The translations under genes and the position numbers were made by a program. The notes under the pieces are model-generated. The model had not been told where the DNA came from and made no database searches. It saw only the letters and a program-made list of their open reading frames with translations. Below, piece after piece: positions 22,023-32,101 of a stretch of 64,000 bases of DNA; the first letter of the stretch is position 1, and each line of letters starts with the position of its first letter. The stretch spans positions 558,001-622,000 of the forward strand of contig NC_081339.1 of NCBI RefSeq assembly GCF_022539665.2. Reading direction: 5' to 3'. This stretch comes from Daphnia carinata (taxonomy: Eukaryota; Arthropoda; Branchiopoda; Diplostraca; Daphniidae).

Positions 22023-22755
22023 TGTAACGAAGCCGAACATATTACTTTAACTTTTTCTCGCTTTTGCTTCAGTAGTAAACGCAAGTCGGGACATGGCAAT
22101 TGCAACCCTATATACGCAGTACAACTGACCCAAATGAACACCTGCAGCTGACTCACGCAGACGATACGCCCTCAACATCACACCACATCAAACGGCATCG
22201 TTTAATTGGCTGCCGCGTGAATGCACAAGCTCCGCCCAATCACGCCACTTTTGCAGTATGCAAAGTTTCGTTATAAACCTAGCAGTTGACGGAAATCAGA
22301 CAAGTAGTTGCAGCCGTGCCAAATAGTCGCCTTAAGTCAATCTTCTCCGCTTTATTGAGTAGTATTGTGCCTTGCTTAATGTTTCCTTGCCTAAACTTTG
22401 AATTAGAATTCGTTCTTGTCCCGAGCTATCCCGGACATTGGTTGTCAAATTCTTACGTATCTGAACTCTTGCTGTGTATCGCTCGTGTGGAAGCTGAAAT
22501 CCAAGTTCGCCTTGTGTCGGTTTCTTCCATTCTTTCACTCGTGAGTTCACGGTAAGACCCCCTGTCTATTTGTTCTTTCTTTTAACTGTTTTCCCGAATG
22601 TTTCTTCTTATCTTTTGTTCTCTTACCTTTTCAATTCTTATGTCTTACCTTACAATAAACACATACGTCATTGTGGGTAAATCGCCTCGAGTTCAATTTA
22701 CATTTATTGTCTTAATCCGTAAAGTCCATCTTCCCACACGGGAAGATGCTTTACA
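22023..22755 (+). repeat. 5' LTR of the env-bearing Gypsy element
   Basis: Pairs with 39501-40233; same length by count. It shares the terminal 10-20 bases and much of its body with the LTRs at 3982-4701 and 8237-8979. Confidence 0.95.
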
Positions 22756-22761
22756 TTATAG

Positions 22762-22780
22762 TGGCAGCGGTTTCTCGAAC
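22762..22780 (+). promoter_or_regulatory. Primer-binding site candidate
   Basis: TGGCAGCGGTTTCTCGAAC begins six bases after the LTR. TGG at this place would pair with a tRNA 3' CCA end, and TGGCAGCGGTTT is conserved in the minus-strand relative (8219-8230). The tRNA was not identified. Confidence 0.5.
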
Positions 22781-22789
22781 TCAACCACA

Positions 22790-25592
22790 ATGACGGATGA
22801 TGTTATTTATGGCGGACCTAAGATACCTCGCACACCTGTAAGCACCCCCCTTGTTCTCCTAATGCCAGTGGTACAAATATCCGACGAAACGGTTGCTAAA
22901 TTAATTGATTTTGAGAAACTATCCGATCGCCCTTCGTCCACGTTAGACAAAGTTCAGGGCTGTAAAGCGTCAAAAGCAGAAGCTGAAGTTAAGAAACTGA
23001 GTTAAGAAATCGGCTTCTCCCGTTTTGAAACCTAAATTGCAGACAGATAATACTCAGTTAAGTAAACTACGGTCGAATCCTGCTTATGAGAAAGTGGCTC
23101 CGTTCGTTAAACCCACCACTAAAACAACTGGTGCACGTACTCAAGTCTACTGCTGCAGCCACTCAACGTCCACGATCGGTTTATGCTAAGTTCTTTTCTC
23201 GTCTTTCTCCTCCAAAATCACCTACGAAAAGCGAATCAAAGGCTAGTCTTCTCTCGAGTACTCTTTTAAGCTTCTTCCAAAAGAAAAGCCCAGTGAATGG
23301 ACGATCACCTCAACTTGAGTCTCCATCACCTATACCACGAGATCCAGAGCAATCCATCCAAAGTATTTCCGACGCCGTCGAGTCCGATTCCGTCCCTGAT
23401 ATTAGCACTCAAGTGCCTGAAGGAGAGGGCGTTGGACTTCCAGTCACACGACCCGAAAATTTGGGACCAGCTGAACCGGCTACTGAACGATTTCGGGCTG
23501 AGGGACCAACCCCTGGGCAAACCGCAGTTGCTGACGGACGTGGAGACGCCAACAATATTCCTGAAATACTTAGCTGCGATTCAAGAAGTGAGGGCCAGCG
23601 GGCAGATAAAGCGGACGACGCGGAAGGCGGATCAACAGGCGTCCGAGTTGACGACGTCCTTTACGACGTATGCGAGGCAGTTTACGACGTTCCTGTTAGG
23701 ACAAACGTACATCATAGAGGAACTGCAGACGCTCGTACCAGCGAAGGACACGACCCTCTTCGGCTTTGTGCCGAGAGCGACGACGCAAATCAGCGAGGAG
23801 GAGAGGCAATACGAGTTTCTGATCCTGGAAACGTTCGATCCACCTGGAGAAAACCTTGTTGGAATTCCAACTGACTCTTCTCGCGGCCATACTAAACCTA
23901 CTCTCGTTCATAAGGAAACTACAATCAATCACCAGCTTGGAGTCACTGTTACCCGAACTGATACTCCTCGGGAACAGATTGACCCTCTTCCGGAGAGTGG
24001 CAAGACCGTGCTACAAGCAGCTATCGACCATCACCAAAGACGTCCTCACCCAGACTGCCAAACAATTGAAACAGTTGCTATCGTCCATTCGGGAAACCCA
24101 GGAAGAGCTGGAGATCCCCCCAACTTGTCCGACATCATCACAGCAGATAGACAAGCGCCAGACAGAACGACTACGATTCCGAAACCGTCGATACCACTGA
24201 CCGACAACAATATTGGCGGATCCCGGCCAGTTTCGAACCGCATTCCGGGCGCCGCGCAATATCACCATCACAGAGCTCCAAACTCTCCTATAACTTTTTT
24301 TACCAACAATATGGCTTATTCTTATTCCCCTACCAGGGCAGCTACAGTAAACGATTTAAATGATTTACAAAACAACCAGCATACCTTTTCACGATTGCAA
24401 TTACTTCCTCCCTTTTCCGGTAGTCCAATTTCTCGCTTTGACTCTTGGCTAGAATCTTTTGAGAGTATAGTTGATGGGGCAGGATGGTCTGAAGGGAAAA
24501 TTATTCAGATGATGCGAGCAAAATTAACAGATAAAGCTTTTTCACTCATACAAACCTTAATTTAAAAACATCCATACGACTATGGTTCCATTAAAACGGC
24601 TTTGCTCGATCTCTTCCACGGGGATGAAAATGTTGATGTATACATTAAGAAATTCAATAAAGCTAAACGTAAACCTGGAGAAAAAACTGTAGATTATGCT
24701 CATCGTCTACAGGAAATTTTTGAAAAGGCATATCCTGATGGTTATATGGAAAAATCTTTCGCAGTTATTCTCATGCAGAAATTTATCGAAGGATTGGATT
24801 CAAAATTGCAAGCTCAGCAAGGTCAGATATAAGGAATTCAAAGATTTTCACGAGCTCGTACCAGCAACTCGCGTTTACGCCGTTCGGTTGGAAGCCTTGG
24901 AAACAGACAATGAGAAGCATGAATTTGTTAGGGCAATTGATGAGTCATTTAGCACGAAAAATTCGGAATTAAAAGAACTTAAGCAAATGTTAAGTGACCA
25001 GAAAGAAATTGTAAGCAGTGCCGTTGCCAATATTCGCCATAGCCATAAGCAAGGGGATAATCCAAAGTCGGATACAGATGAGATTAAGGATGTTCTTCAC
25101 GAACTCACACAGGCTGTTAAACGACTCCAGCAAGATAGGAAAGATTGTTCTCCGGCTACACCAGGCCCTCCTTATAGGAAACAAGTTTCATTGCAATCGA
25201 ATAACGCTAATCAAGACAGAAACTGGAGGCCTCCCCAGCATCGTCTCAGTAATAATTATAATAATAATAATTATAATCCTAACCCTTACCAACACCAACC
25301 TTTTCGATTTCCAAACAGACCGACGCCAGTTGCGCCCTCTTTCTCAAGGCCACCTAGCAATAATAATAATAATAGGTCAGATCAGCAGATAATAACTTGT
25401 AGTTTTTGTGGTTACCGCAGTGACACTCAGTCCAATTGTCGTCAATTTCAGCGTCACACTCTGGAACAAGCCCAGCCTCCAATCTGCTATTCCTGTCGAG
25501 AAATTGGGCATAAGTCTAATATTTGTCCAAAATATAGGAATTCACAAAGACCTAATATTCCAGGGCCCCCTCAACACCAGAGAAACCAGTAG
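22790..25592 (+). pseudogene. Gag of the env-bearing Gypsy element
   Basis: The likely start is ATG 22790 (MTDDVIYGGPKI), conserved in the minus-strand copy. The frame breaks near 23003. 23297-24565 then gives the main matrix/capsid-like part (IWDQLNRLLNDFGLR, LQLLPPFSGSPISRFDSW, AKLTDKAFSLIQTLI) up to a nonsense TAA at 24563-24565. Gag resumes in the same frame (ENVDVYIKKFNKAKRKPGEK) until a shift near 24825. 24835-25592 completes it, with one intact zinc knuckle CYSCREIGHKSNIC and one whose histidine is lost (CSFCGYRSDTQSNC). The C-terminus is rich in N, P and Q. It would package element RNA. Confidence 0.85.
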
Positions 25593-25696
25593 GTATCAAC
25601 TGTAGCTTCGGGTCAGTTGATAACGAGCCTCATATTAAACCCCGACAAGTCGCAAAATTAACCACTATTACGAATGAATCGACCCCTAGAATTCCA

Positions 25697-27201
25697 TTGA
25701 AAATTTTTCAGATCCCGTTACAAGCATTATTTGATACAGGCGCGTCTAAAAGTATTATCCATGAGAGATTATTTAATAAGTTACCCCCTAGAGGTCAGGT
25801 GATCTGCAGTCAGCTTGACTTCGATTTATATGATGTAGGGGAGAAGAAATTACATACGCTGGAAAGAGTTATTTTACCCGTACGATACGGAGAAACAGTT
25901 TTTGAGCAAGAATTTATTGTTACTAATGGTGTTTCTAAGGACTGTATCCTTGGATGGGATGCAATCCAGAAGCACGGATTTCGGCTTGACGGAGAAGCCA
26001 GGAGCATTTACCTAGCGAGGGATCAGCAGGGATCAGCCATCTCTGAGGTACCCGACATGGCAGTTGCTACGGTCAAAAAGACGACGCTATTTCGTCAGAC
26101 GTCGATAGTAGTTGCAGCGCAAATGAAAGATTCATTTCCGTATGTCCCACAAAATACAGCGTTTTTATTTACCCCAGCAAAAGATCTGCCAGCAGGCATT
26201 TATATCGAAGAATTTATCGGCAATGTATCGGGAGATGGAACTTATAAAATTTTGGTCGAGAATCATTCACTACATCAAATCAAAATTCCTAGAAACACTA
26301 AATTAGGCGTAATTGAAATAGTTGGGAATGTTATCGGAAAAATTTCTTTAGTGAAATTAGAAGATAATCCTAAACCAGTAACTGAGCCAGTTTTAATCAC
26401 AGAAGTAGATTCCGAATTTCAAGAGCCGCTTTCAAAATTATTAGATGACTTTCACGACTTGTTCGCGTCCAAAGATTCAGAATTAGGAAACACCAACCTT
26501 ATAAAACATACGATTGATACACAAGGACGAGGCCCCATTCGACAACGCCCATACAGAGTAACAAATAACCAAAGGAAATTATTAGATGATAAAATTCAAG
26601 AAATGCTTGATGCAGATGTAATCCAATATTCGCATTCTCCATGGGCTTCACCCGTGGCTTTAGTAGAAAAGAAGTGTGGAGAAGTAAGATTTTGTGTGGA
26701 TTATAGGAAATTAAATAGTATTACGAAAAAAGATTCATTCCCTATGCCTAGGATAGACGAAACATTGGACAAATTATATGGAAAGAAGTTTTTCACAACC
26801 CTCGATTTAGCTTCAGGCTATTGGCAAATTCAAATTGATGATCCAGCTATCGAAAAAACAGCGTTTGTGGTAGAAAACAACCTCTACGAATTTAAACGTA
26901 TGGCATTTGGCTTGTGCAATGCACCTGCCACATTCCAACGGCTAATGAATTACGTACTGAAAGACGTTTTAGGAAGTAAAGCATTAGTTTATTTGGATGA
27001 TGTTATAATCTTTTCCGACACTTCAGAAATTTTTGAATTATTACGGGATGCCAATCTGAAATTAAAACTCAAGAAATGCCAGTTTATTAAACGCTCAGTA
27101 AATTATCTAGGTCACGTAATATCGACCGATGGTGTTAAGCCTGATCCGAGCAAAATTGATAAAATAGTCAATTATAAAACACCGACTTCAGTCGATAAAG
27201 T
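25697..27201 (+). pseudogene. Protease and RT, first part of pol, env-bearing Gypsy
   Basis: This frame opens with the protease (LFDTGASKSIIHERL, ILGWDAIQ) and runs through the linker into RT (SPWASPVALVEKK, FCVDYRKLNSITK, FTTLDLASGYWQI, FGLCNAPATFQRLM, ALVYLDDVIIFSD). The YLDD box is intact. After SDTSE the sequence jumps straight to IFELLRDANLKL, so about ten residues usually present there are missing without a frameshift. The frame is cut at 27201 by the nested element and resumes in register after 32097. Confidence 0.93.
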
Positions 27202-27467
27202 TGTTGGGGCGTTGGACTCCCTAGAACTAATGTTAGTCACTGGGGAATGGAATTACAGTTTATTGCATGTGGCAATAAGAGTTAATGGGAAAATCGAGGC
27301 GACGATTCTTGGGGGACGTAACTAATACGTTGCCTCCGATATCTATAAAAAAAAACCAAAGTCCAAGCCCGGAGTCAGTTAGTAACTTAGATCTTCTCGA
27401 AGTGTTTGTAAGTCTAATTATTCATTTGTGTCAGTGAAATAAAAGTCCTTTAACCGCGGTCACAACA
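27202..27467 (+). repeat. 5' LTR of nested Gypsy
   Basis: 266 bp. A TATAAAA box lies at 27344-27350 and an AATAAA at 27438-27443, giving a compact promoter and polyadenylation signal. TTTGGCGACGAGATG follows and is the likely primer-binding site. Confidence 0.93.
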
Positions 27468-27532
27468 TTTGGCGACGAGATGTACTCAACTAGCTTAGTT
27501 ACAAGTGAAACTGACGAGTGAAGAAAATAGTG

Positions 27533-28525
27533 ATGGCGCTTTCAAAAGAGGATTTATCGCAGTTGTTACTAGCTCAGCAGCAACTCTTTGCAGAACAACA
27601 ACATAAGTTGTTGGAAGAAGCAAGAGCAGATTCGGCTAGGAGAGAAGAGCTTCTATTGAGAAGTCTGAGCCAGCTTCATACGAAGATGGAGGATGAAACC
27701 GAAACTGCATCGGATTTGATTTTATCGGCGTTATCAAAGCGAATTCCAGAATTCACGTTCGAACCTGAAAATGGTTGCACATTCCATGTGTGGTACCAGC
27801 GATTCGAAGACGTGATGTCGCAAGAGGGATCGAAACTGAAGCAGGAAGCCCAGGCTAGATTTTTGATAACAAAGCTAGATGCAGCCTGTTACGCGCGATT
27901 GGTAGATAAAATCTTACCAAAAAAGCCAACAGAATTGAATTTAAAAGAAGCAGTCGAGATCCTGGAAAAGATGTTTGAACAGAAAATGACTACGTTCAGA
28001 AAAAGGTATGACTGTTTCAAAGTAATCAAACCGCCCACGCAAGATTACGCTACATTTTCTACACTGGTAAATCGCAAGTGCGAAAGGGCCCAATTGAATC
28101 AGATGTCAGACGATGACTTTAAGTGTTTAGTCTTTGTTTCGGGTCTCCAATCTCCAGAAGACGCAGAGATGAGAACACGTCTTTTACGGAAACTGGAACA
28201 ATCAGATAGAGTGACACTAGACGAATTAGTGGCGGAATGTGAACTGGTTTTGGCGTTAAAAAAAGACGCGAAGCTGATCGAACAATCAACATCGCAGGTC
28301 CAAGCCATAAAGAAAAACCAAAAACGTCGTTCCAAAGAGGTCCAAAGAATGAGACCCAATTTAAAAAGAAGAAAGCGGTGGAATGCTTTGTCTGCGGCGG
28401 GGAACATTTTGCACGAGATTGCCCAGAAACTACTAAGCCAACGAAGGGCAAAAAGTTTCAACATAAGGTTCATTTTAACACCAATAGAAAACAAACCAAT
28501 GCGGTTACGGGTTCTAAGAACTTAA
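27533..28525 (+). CDS. Gag of nested Gypsy
   Basis: The ATG at 27533 is chosen because it is the first in frame after the leader (an upstream GTG extends the frame by five codons). The protein starts MALSKEDLSQLLLAQQQLF with a glutamine- and leucine-rich coiled-coil-like N-terminus (to about residue 60). A Gypsy capsid-type domain follows (FTFEPENGCTFHVWYQRFED, QEAQARFLITKLDAACYARL, YATFSTLVNRKCERAQL). The zinc knuckle lies in the -1 frame, just past the slippery site at 28360-28366. The zero-frame tail after that (RWNALSAAGN...) therefore looks like read-out rather than conserved protein. The frame is intact. Confidence 0.88.
   Translation: MALSKEDLSQLLLAQQQLFAEQQHKLLEEARADSARREELLLRSLSQLHTKMEDETETASDLILSALSKRIPEFTFEPENGCTFHVWYQRFEDVMSQEGSKLKQEAQARFLITKLDAACYARLVDKILPKKPTELNLKEAVEILEKMFEQKMTTFRKRYDCFKVIKPPTQDYATFSTLVNRKCERAQLNQMSDDDFKCLVFVSGLQSPEDAEMRTRLLRKLEQSDRVTLDELVAECELVLALKKDAKLIEQSTSQVQAIKKNQKRRSKEVQRMRPNLKRRKRWNALSAAGNILHEIAQKLLSQRRAKSFNIRFILTPIENKPMRLRVLRT
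28360..28366 (+). promoter_or_regulatory. Candidate -1 ribosomal frameshift heptamer
   Basis: In the gag frame the codons read AAT TTA AAA, giving the heptamer T TTA AAA (X XXY YYZ). A -1 slip here leads into AAG AAG AAA GCG GTG GAA TGC, which opens the zinc knuckle and protease frame. Position, phase and motif all fit programmed gag-pol frameshifting; no downstream RNA structure was tested. Confidence 0.6.
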
Positions 28526-28995
28526 ACGGGCGCAAATATGTCCAGCTATTAATTGAAGAGGTGCCGATTAGAATCCAAATCGACACTGGAGCGAACATAA
28601 CTATGAATAACGGTGAATCCTGGAGGAAACTCGGAAAACCAGATTTGCAAGAGACTCAAGACGACGTTCGGAACGTATTAGGAGTGCCTTTAAAAACGTA
28701 CGGCCGATTCGCAACGGAGTTTTCAGTGGAAAGTTTCACCGGACACGGATTCTGTTACGTCACAGATAACATTCAACTAATGGGAATTGACTGGATTGAA
28801 CAATTACCACCCTTTCGAGACACGTTTAAGACGATTTGCTGTAAAGTGGTACGGAACTATACCCATGAGGAGGTAGTAAACCACCTACGGAAAAGGTATA
28901 AAGAAGTCTTTAAATCAGGTTTAGGCCGATGTACAAAAATGGAAGCCAAGTTGGTATTGAAACCTGACGCTCAACACATTTTCAGAAAAAAAAAA
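28366..28995 (+). pseudogene. Zinc knuckle and protease of nested Gypsy (-1 frame)
   Basis: The -1 frame gives the knuckle CFVCGGEHFARDC (one residue shorter than the standard spacing) and the protease motif IQIDTGANITMNN. Next comes GIDWIEQLPPF and the linker to RT (TKMEAKLVLKPDAQ). It loses frame at an A-run (about 28986-28996), where one base too many or too few breaks continuity with RT in the next frame. Confidence 0.85.
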
Positions 28996-28999
28996 ACAA

Positions 29000-29569
29000 G
29001 TGCCTTTTGCCACCCTATCAAAAGTAGATAGTGAGTTAGATCGTTTAGTGAAGGAAGGAGTGATTTACCCGGTGGATTATAGTGTTTGGGCAGCACCAGT
29101 GGTGGTAGCACAAAAAGCTAATGGGAAGATCAGACTTTGTGCGGATTTCTCAACAGGTCTGAACGACCAACTTCAGCTACACCAACACCCACTACCGACA
29201 GCAGAAGAAATTTTCGCAAAACTGAACGGTGGGGAGTGGTTCGCCCATATCGACTTTTCGGATGCCTACAATCAGCTAATGGTCGACGAAGAATCCCAAG
29301 AGCTCCTAACAATTAACACGCATCGCGGTTTATATCGTTTCAAGCGGTTAGCTTTTGGAGTAAAATCAGCACCCGGCATTTTTCAGAAAGTGATGGACGC
29401 AACTATTGCGGACCTGGAGGATGTTGCTGCCTTCTTGGACGACCTAATCGTTAAGGGCCGGACGCAAGATGAATTGATTCACAATCTGGAATTGGTATTT
29501 GAACGGCTACAGAAGTTTGGATTCAGAGTACGTCTGGATAAATGCACCTTCATGATGCCGAAAATTTAA
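29000..29569 (+). pseudogene. RT of nested Gypsy
   Basis: Reads VKEGVIYPVDYSVWAAPVVV, IRLCADFSTGLNDQL, FAHIDFSDAYNQLMV, FGVKSAPGIFQKVMD and the polymerase box AAFLDDLIV, then LDKCTFMMPKI and a TAA. The next codons (YLGFVIDKDGRRPD) continue the domain in the same frame, so the TAA at 29567-29569 is a nonsense point change. Confidence 0.9.
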
Positions 29570-29638
29570 TACCTGGGGTTCGTCATCGATAAAGATGGAA
29601 GACGTCCGGATTCTACGAGGGTTGAAGCTATCGAGAAA

Positions 29639-31816
29639 ATGCCGCCACCGCAAGAAATAAATCAAGTGAGGTCTTTCCTTGGAATGATCAATTATTATGG
29701 AGCGTTCGTATCGGGAATGAGAGAAATTAGAGCCCCACTGGATGCACTATTAAAGAAAGATGCAAAATTTGTCTGGACACCACAGTGTCAAAAATCGTTC
29801 GAGCGAGCGAAGGAAATTTTGTCGTCAGATTTACTTTTGACGGATTTCAATCCGAAGTTGGATATTATAGTCGCAGTAGATGCTTCAGATTACGGTATCG
29901 GTGCAGTAATTCTTCATCGTTTCGCTGACGGAAAACAAAAGGCCATAGCGCATGCAAGTCGCGCTCTTACCGCAGTAGAGAAAAACTACGGTCAAATAGA
30001 AAAAGAAGGTCTGGCCCTTGTTTTTGCCGTGCGAAAATTTCATCGATATATTCATGGTCGGAAGTTTACACTCCAGACAGACCACAAACCCCTGTTGTCT
30101 ATATTTGGAAGTAAGAAAGAAATACCTATCTACACGGCGAATCGCCTGAAAAGATGGGCATTGATCCTGATGACTTATGACTTCACCATTGAATATCAGA
30201 AGACAACCGAATTTGGTCAAGTAGACGCACTCTCACGTCTTATGGATCAGCAAAGGACCCAGCCAGAAGACATGGTCATTGCAAAAATTGAACGAGACGT
30301 CAATGCAGTATGGGCCGAAGCACTGCGAGCATTACCCGTCACGTCACGGGAAATTGCAAAAGCTACACATAATGATCCAGTGTTACCCCAAATTATAAAG
30401 GGAGTGAGCACAGGAAGTTGGCAGGAGGGTCAACCAGGATCTGCGCTAGCTGCATTCCGTAACCGAAGGGAATCGCTTTCGGTAATAAAGAATTGTTTAT
30501 TCTTTGGCCACAGAATCGTGATTCCTCAAGTTTTACAACACCGAGTGTTGACCATGTTACACGAAGGTCATCCTGGATCCACTCGCATGAAAATGTTAGC
30601 GCGCAGCTATGTGTACTGGCACAACATCGATCAAGACATTGTAGACTTGGTGGGAAGATGCACAAAGTGTCAGGAGTCAGCTAAAAATCCTGTTAAAAAC
30701 GAGTTAAGTTCGTGGCCTAAAACTACGGGCCCCTGGCAACGAATTCACATAGATTTTGCTGGCCCATTGGAGGGGAAAATGTTCCTAGTGGTAGTTGATG
30801 CTTTTTCTAAGTGGCCAGAGATCATCGAGATGACCTCGACAACTACAGAAGCCACAATCCTCCAACTACGCAAGATCTTCGCACAATTTGGATACCCAAA
30901 TATGCTCGTTTCGGATAACGGAACTCAATTCACGGCTGCAGTGTTCCAAGATTATTGTGAAAAACACAACATCCAACATGTCAGATCATCGCCGTTTCAC
31001 CCGCAATCGAATGGCCAGGCAGAGCGATTTGTCGACACATTTAAAAGAGCATTGAAGAAAATGAGAGGGGAGGGAGCTGTAGGTGAAACTTTACAGACAT
31101 TCTTGTTTACCTACCGCAAGACGCCATGTCCATCCGCACCTAATCAGCTGTCCCCAGCAGAAAACTTCATTGGCCGACCTTTAAGATCGACATTATCGAG
31201 CCAGAACACCTTTGAAGATAACACAACGGGAGAAAAAGATGTGAACATGGAAGAACAATTCAGAAAAAAACATGGCGCGCGTGAGAAAAGTTTTGAAGTA
31301 GACCAGCTAGCTTACGCCCGTGATTATCGTCCGCGAAGACCGAGATGGATAGCGGGAAAAATCATTGAAAAACGGGGACGCACGATCTACGTGGTAGAAG
31401 TGATCGAGGGTTTATGGGTTCGTCACGCAAACCAGCTTCGTCGTAGGACACAGTCAGATGATGCAGGGAACGATACGGCAGAGGCAGACCTGTGGCAGAT
31501 GTTCGAGCTACCAAAAGATTCGAACACCAAAGGGAGATCAACACCGCAAAGTCACGAAACTCAACCGGTCATGTCTACCGAAGAGGAGCAGGTGACAACT
31601 CCCGCACAAGAGGACGAAAACCTTGCAGTACCACCGGAGCGTGAGAAAAGTAACGACCCTACACCCATCATCACGGAAGAGACCAGGGAGGAACAGCAAT
31701 TGATTCCAGGAAATCAACCAGCAGCCTCTCCCAGTTCAACGCGCCTTCGTTCCAGTAGAATTCCCAGACCAACATCAAGATTAATAATCGACCCTCAAAA
31801 GAAAACATACGTTTAA
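29639..31816 (+). CDS. RNase H and integrase of nested Gypsy
   Basis: An unbroken stretch of 725 codons. It holds the end of RT thumb (VRSFLGMINYYGAF), RNase H (IIVAVDASDYGIGAVIL, AVEKNYGQIEKEGLALVFA, TDHKPLLSIFG, VDALSRL), the zinc-binding integrase N-terminus (HEGHPGSTRMKMLARSYVYW, CTKCQ) and the catalytic core (IHIDFAGPLEG with D, LVSDNGTQFTA with D, HPQSNGQAERFVDTFKRAL with E). The tail is Pro/Glu-rich. All three integrase acidic residues are present. It has no start of its own; it is the downstream part of the pol polyprotein separated by the nonsense codon at 29567. Confidence 0.93.
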   Translation: MPPPQEINQVRSFLGMINYYGAFVSGMREIRAPLDALLKKDAKFVWTPQCQKSFERAKEILSSDLLLTDFNPKLDIIVAVDASDYGIGAVILHRFADGKQKAIAHASRALTAVEKNYGQIEKEGLALVFAVRKFHRYIHGRKFTLQTDHKPLLSIFGSKKEIPIYTANRLKRWALILMTYDFTIEYQKTTEFGQVDALSRLMDQQRTQPEDMVIAKIERDVNAVWAEALRALPVTSREIAKATHNDPVLPQIIKGVSTGSWQEGQPGSALAAFRNRRESLSVIKNCLFFGHRIVIPQVLQHRVLTMLHEGHPGSTRMKMLARSYVYWHNIDQDIVDLVGRCTKCQESAKNPVKNELSSWPKTTGPWQRIHIDFAGPLEGKMFLVVVDAFSKWPEIIEMTSTTTEATILQLRKIFAQFGYPNMLVSDNGTQFTAAVFQDYCEKHNIQHVRSSPFHPQSNGQAERFVDTFKRALKKMRGEGAVGETLQTFLFTYRKTPCPSAPNQLSPAENFIGRPLRSTLSSQNTFEDNTTGEKDVNMEEQFRKKHGAREKSFEVDQLAYARDYRPRRPRWIAGKIIEKRGRTIYVVEVIEGLWVRHANQLRRRTQSDDAGNDTAEADLWQMFELPKDSNTKGRSTPQSHETQPVMSTEEEQVTTPAQEDENLAVPPEREKSNDPTPIITEETREEQQLIPGNQPAASPSSTRLRSSRIPRPTSRLIIDPQKKTYV

Positions 31817-31831
31817 AACTCAGAAGGGAGG

Positions 31832-32096
31832 TGTTGGGGCGTTGGACTCCCTAGAACTAATGTTAGTCACTGGGGAATGGAATTACAGTTTATTGCATGT
31901 GGCAATAAGAGTTAATGGGAAAATCGAGGCGACGACTCTTGGGGGACGTAACTAATACGTTGCCTCCGATATCTATAAAAAACCCCAAAGTCCAAGCCCG
32001 GAGTCAGTTAGTAACTTAGATCTTCTCGAAGTGTTTGTAAGTCTAATTATTCATTTGTGTCAGTGAAATAAAAGTCCTTTAACCACGGTCACAACA
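31832..32096 (+). repeat. 3' LTR of nested Gypsy
   Basis: 265 bp, preceded by the polypurine tract GAAGGGAGG (about 31823-31831). Nearly identical to 27202-27467. Confidence 0.95.
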
Positions 32097-32101
32097 GAAG
32101 T

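Larger units (their letters stand above)
27202..32096 (+). mobile_element. Young Gypsy element nested in the pol of the larger one
   Basis: LTRs 27202-27467 and 31832-32096 (TGTTGGGGCG...CACAACA) differ at only a handful of positions. AAGT flanks both sides (27198-27201 and 32098-32101), with one extra G at 32097. The element sits inside RT of the host element in the same orientation and is 4.9 kb long. It encodes gag, then pol in the -1 frame. Three lesions are visible: an A-run frameshift (about 28986-28996), a nonsense TAA at 29567-29569, and possibly others. The mild decay and near-identical LTRs make it the youngest insertion that can be dated here. Confidence 0.95.

Noticed and set aside
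27198-27201. 5-bp target duplication for the nested Gypsy
   Set aside because: Only AAGT matches on both sides once one unexplained G (32097) is set aside; a 4-bp duplication also restores the outer reading register.
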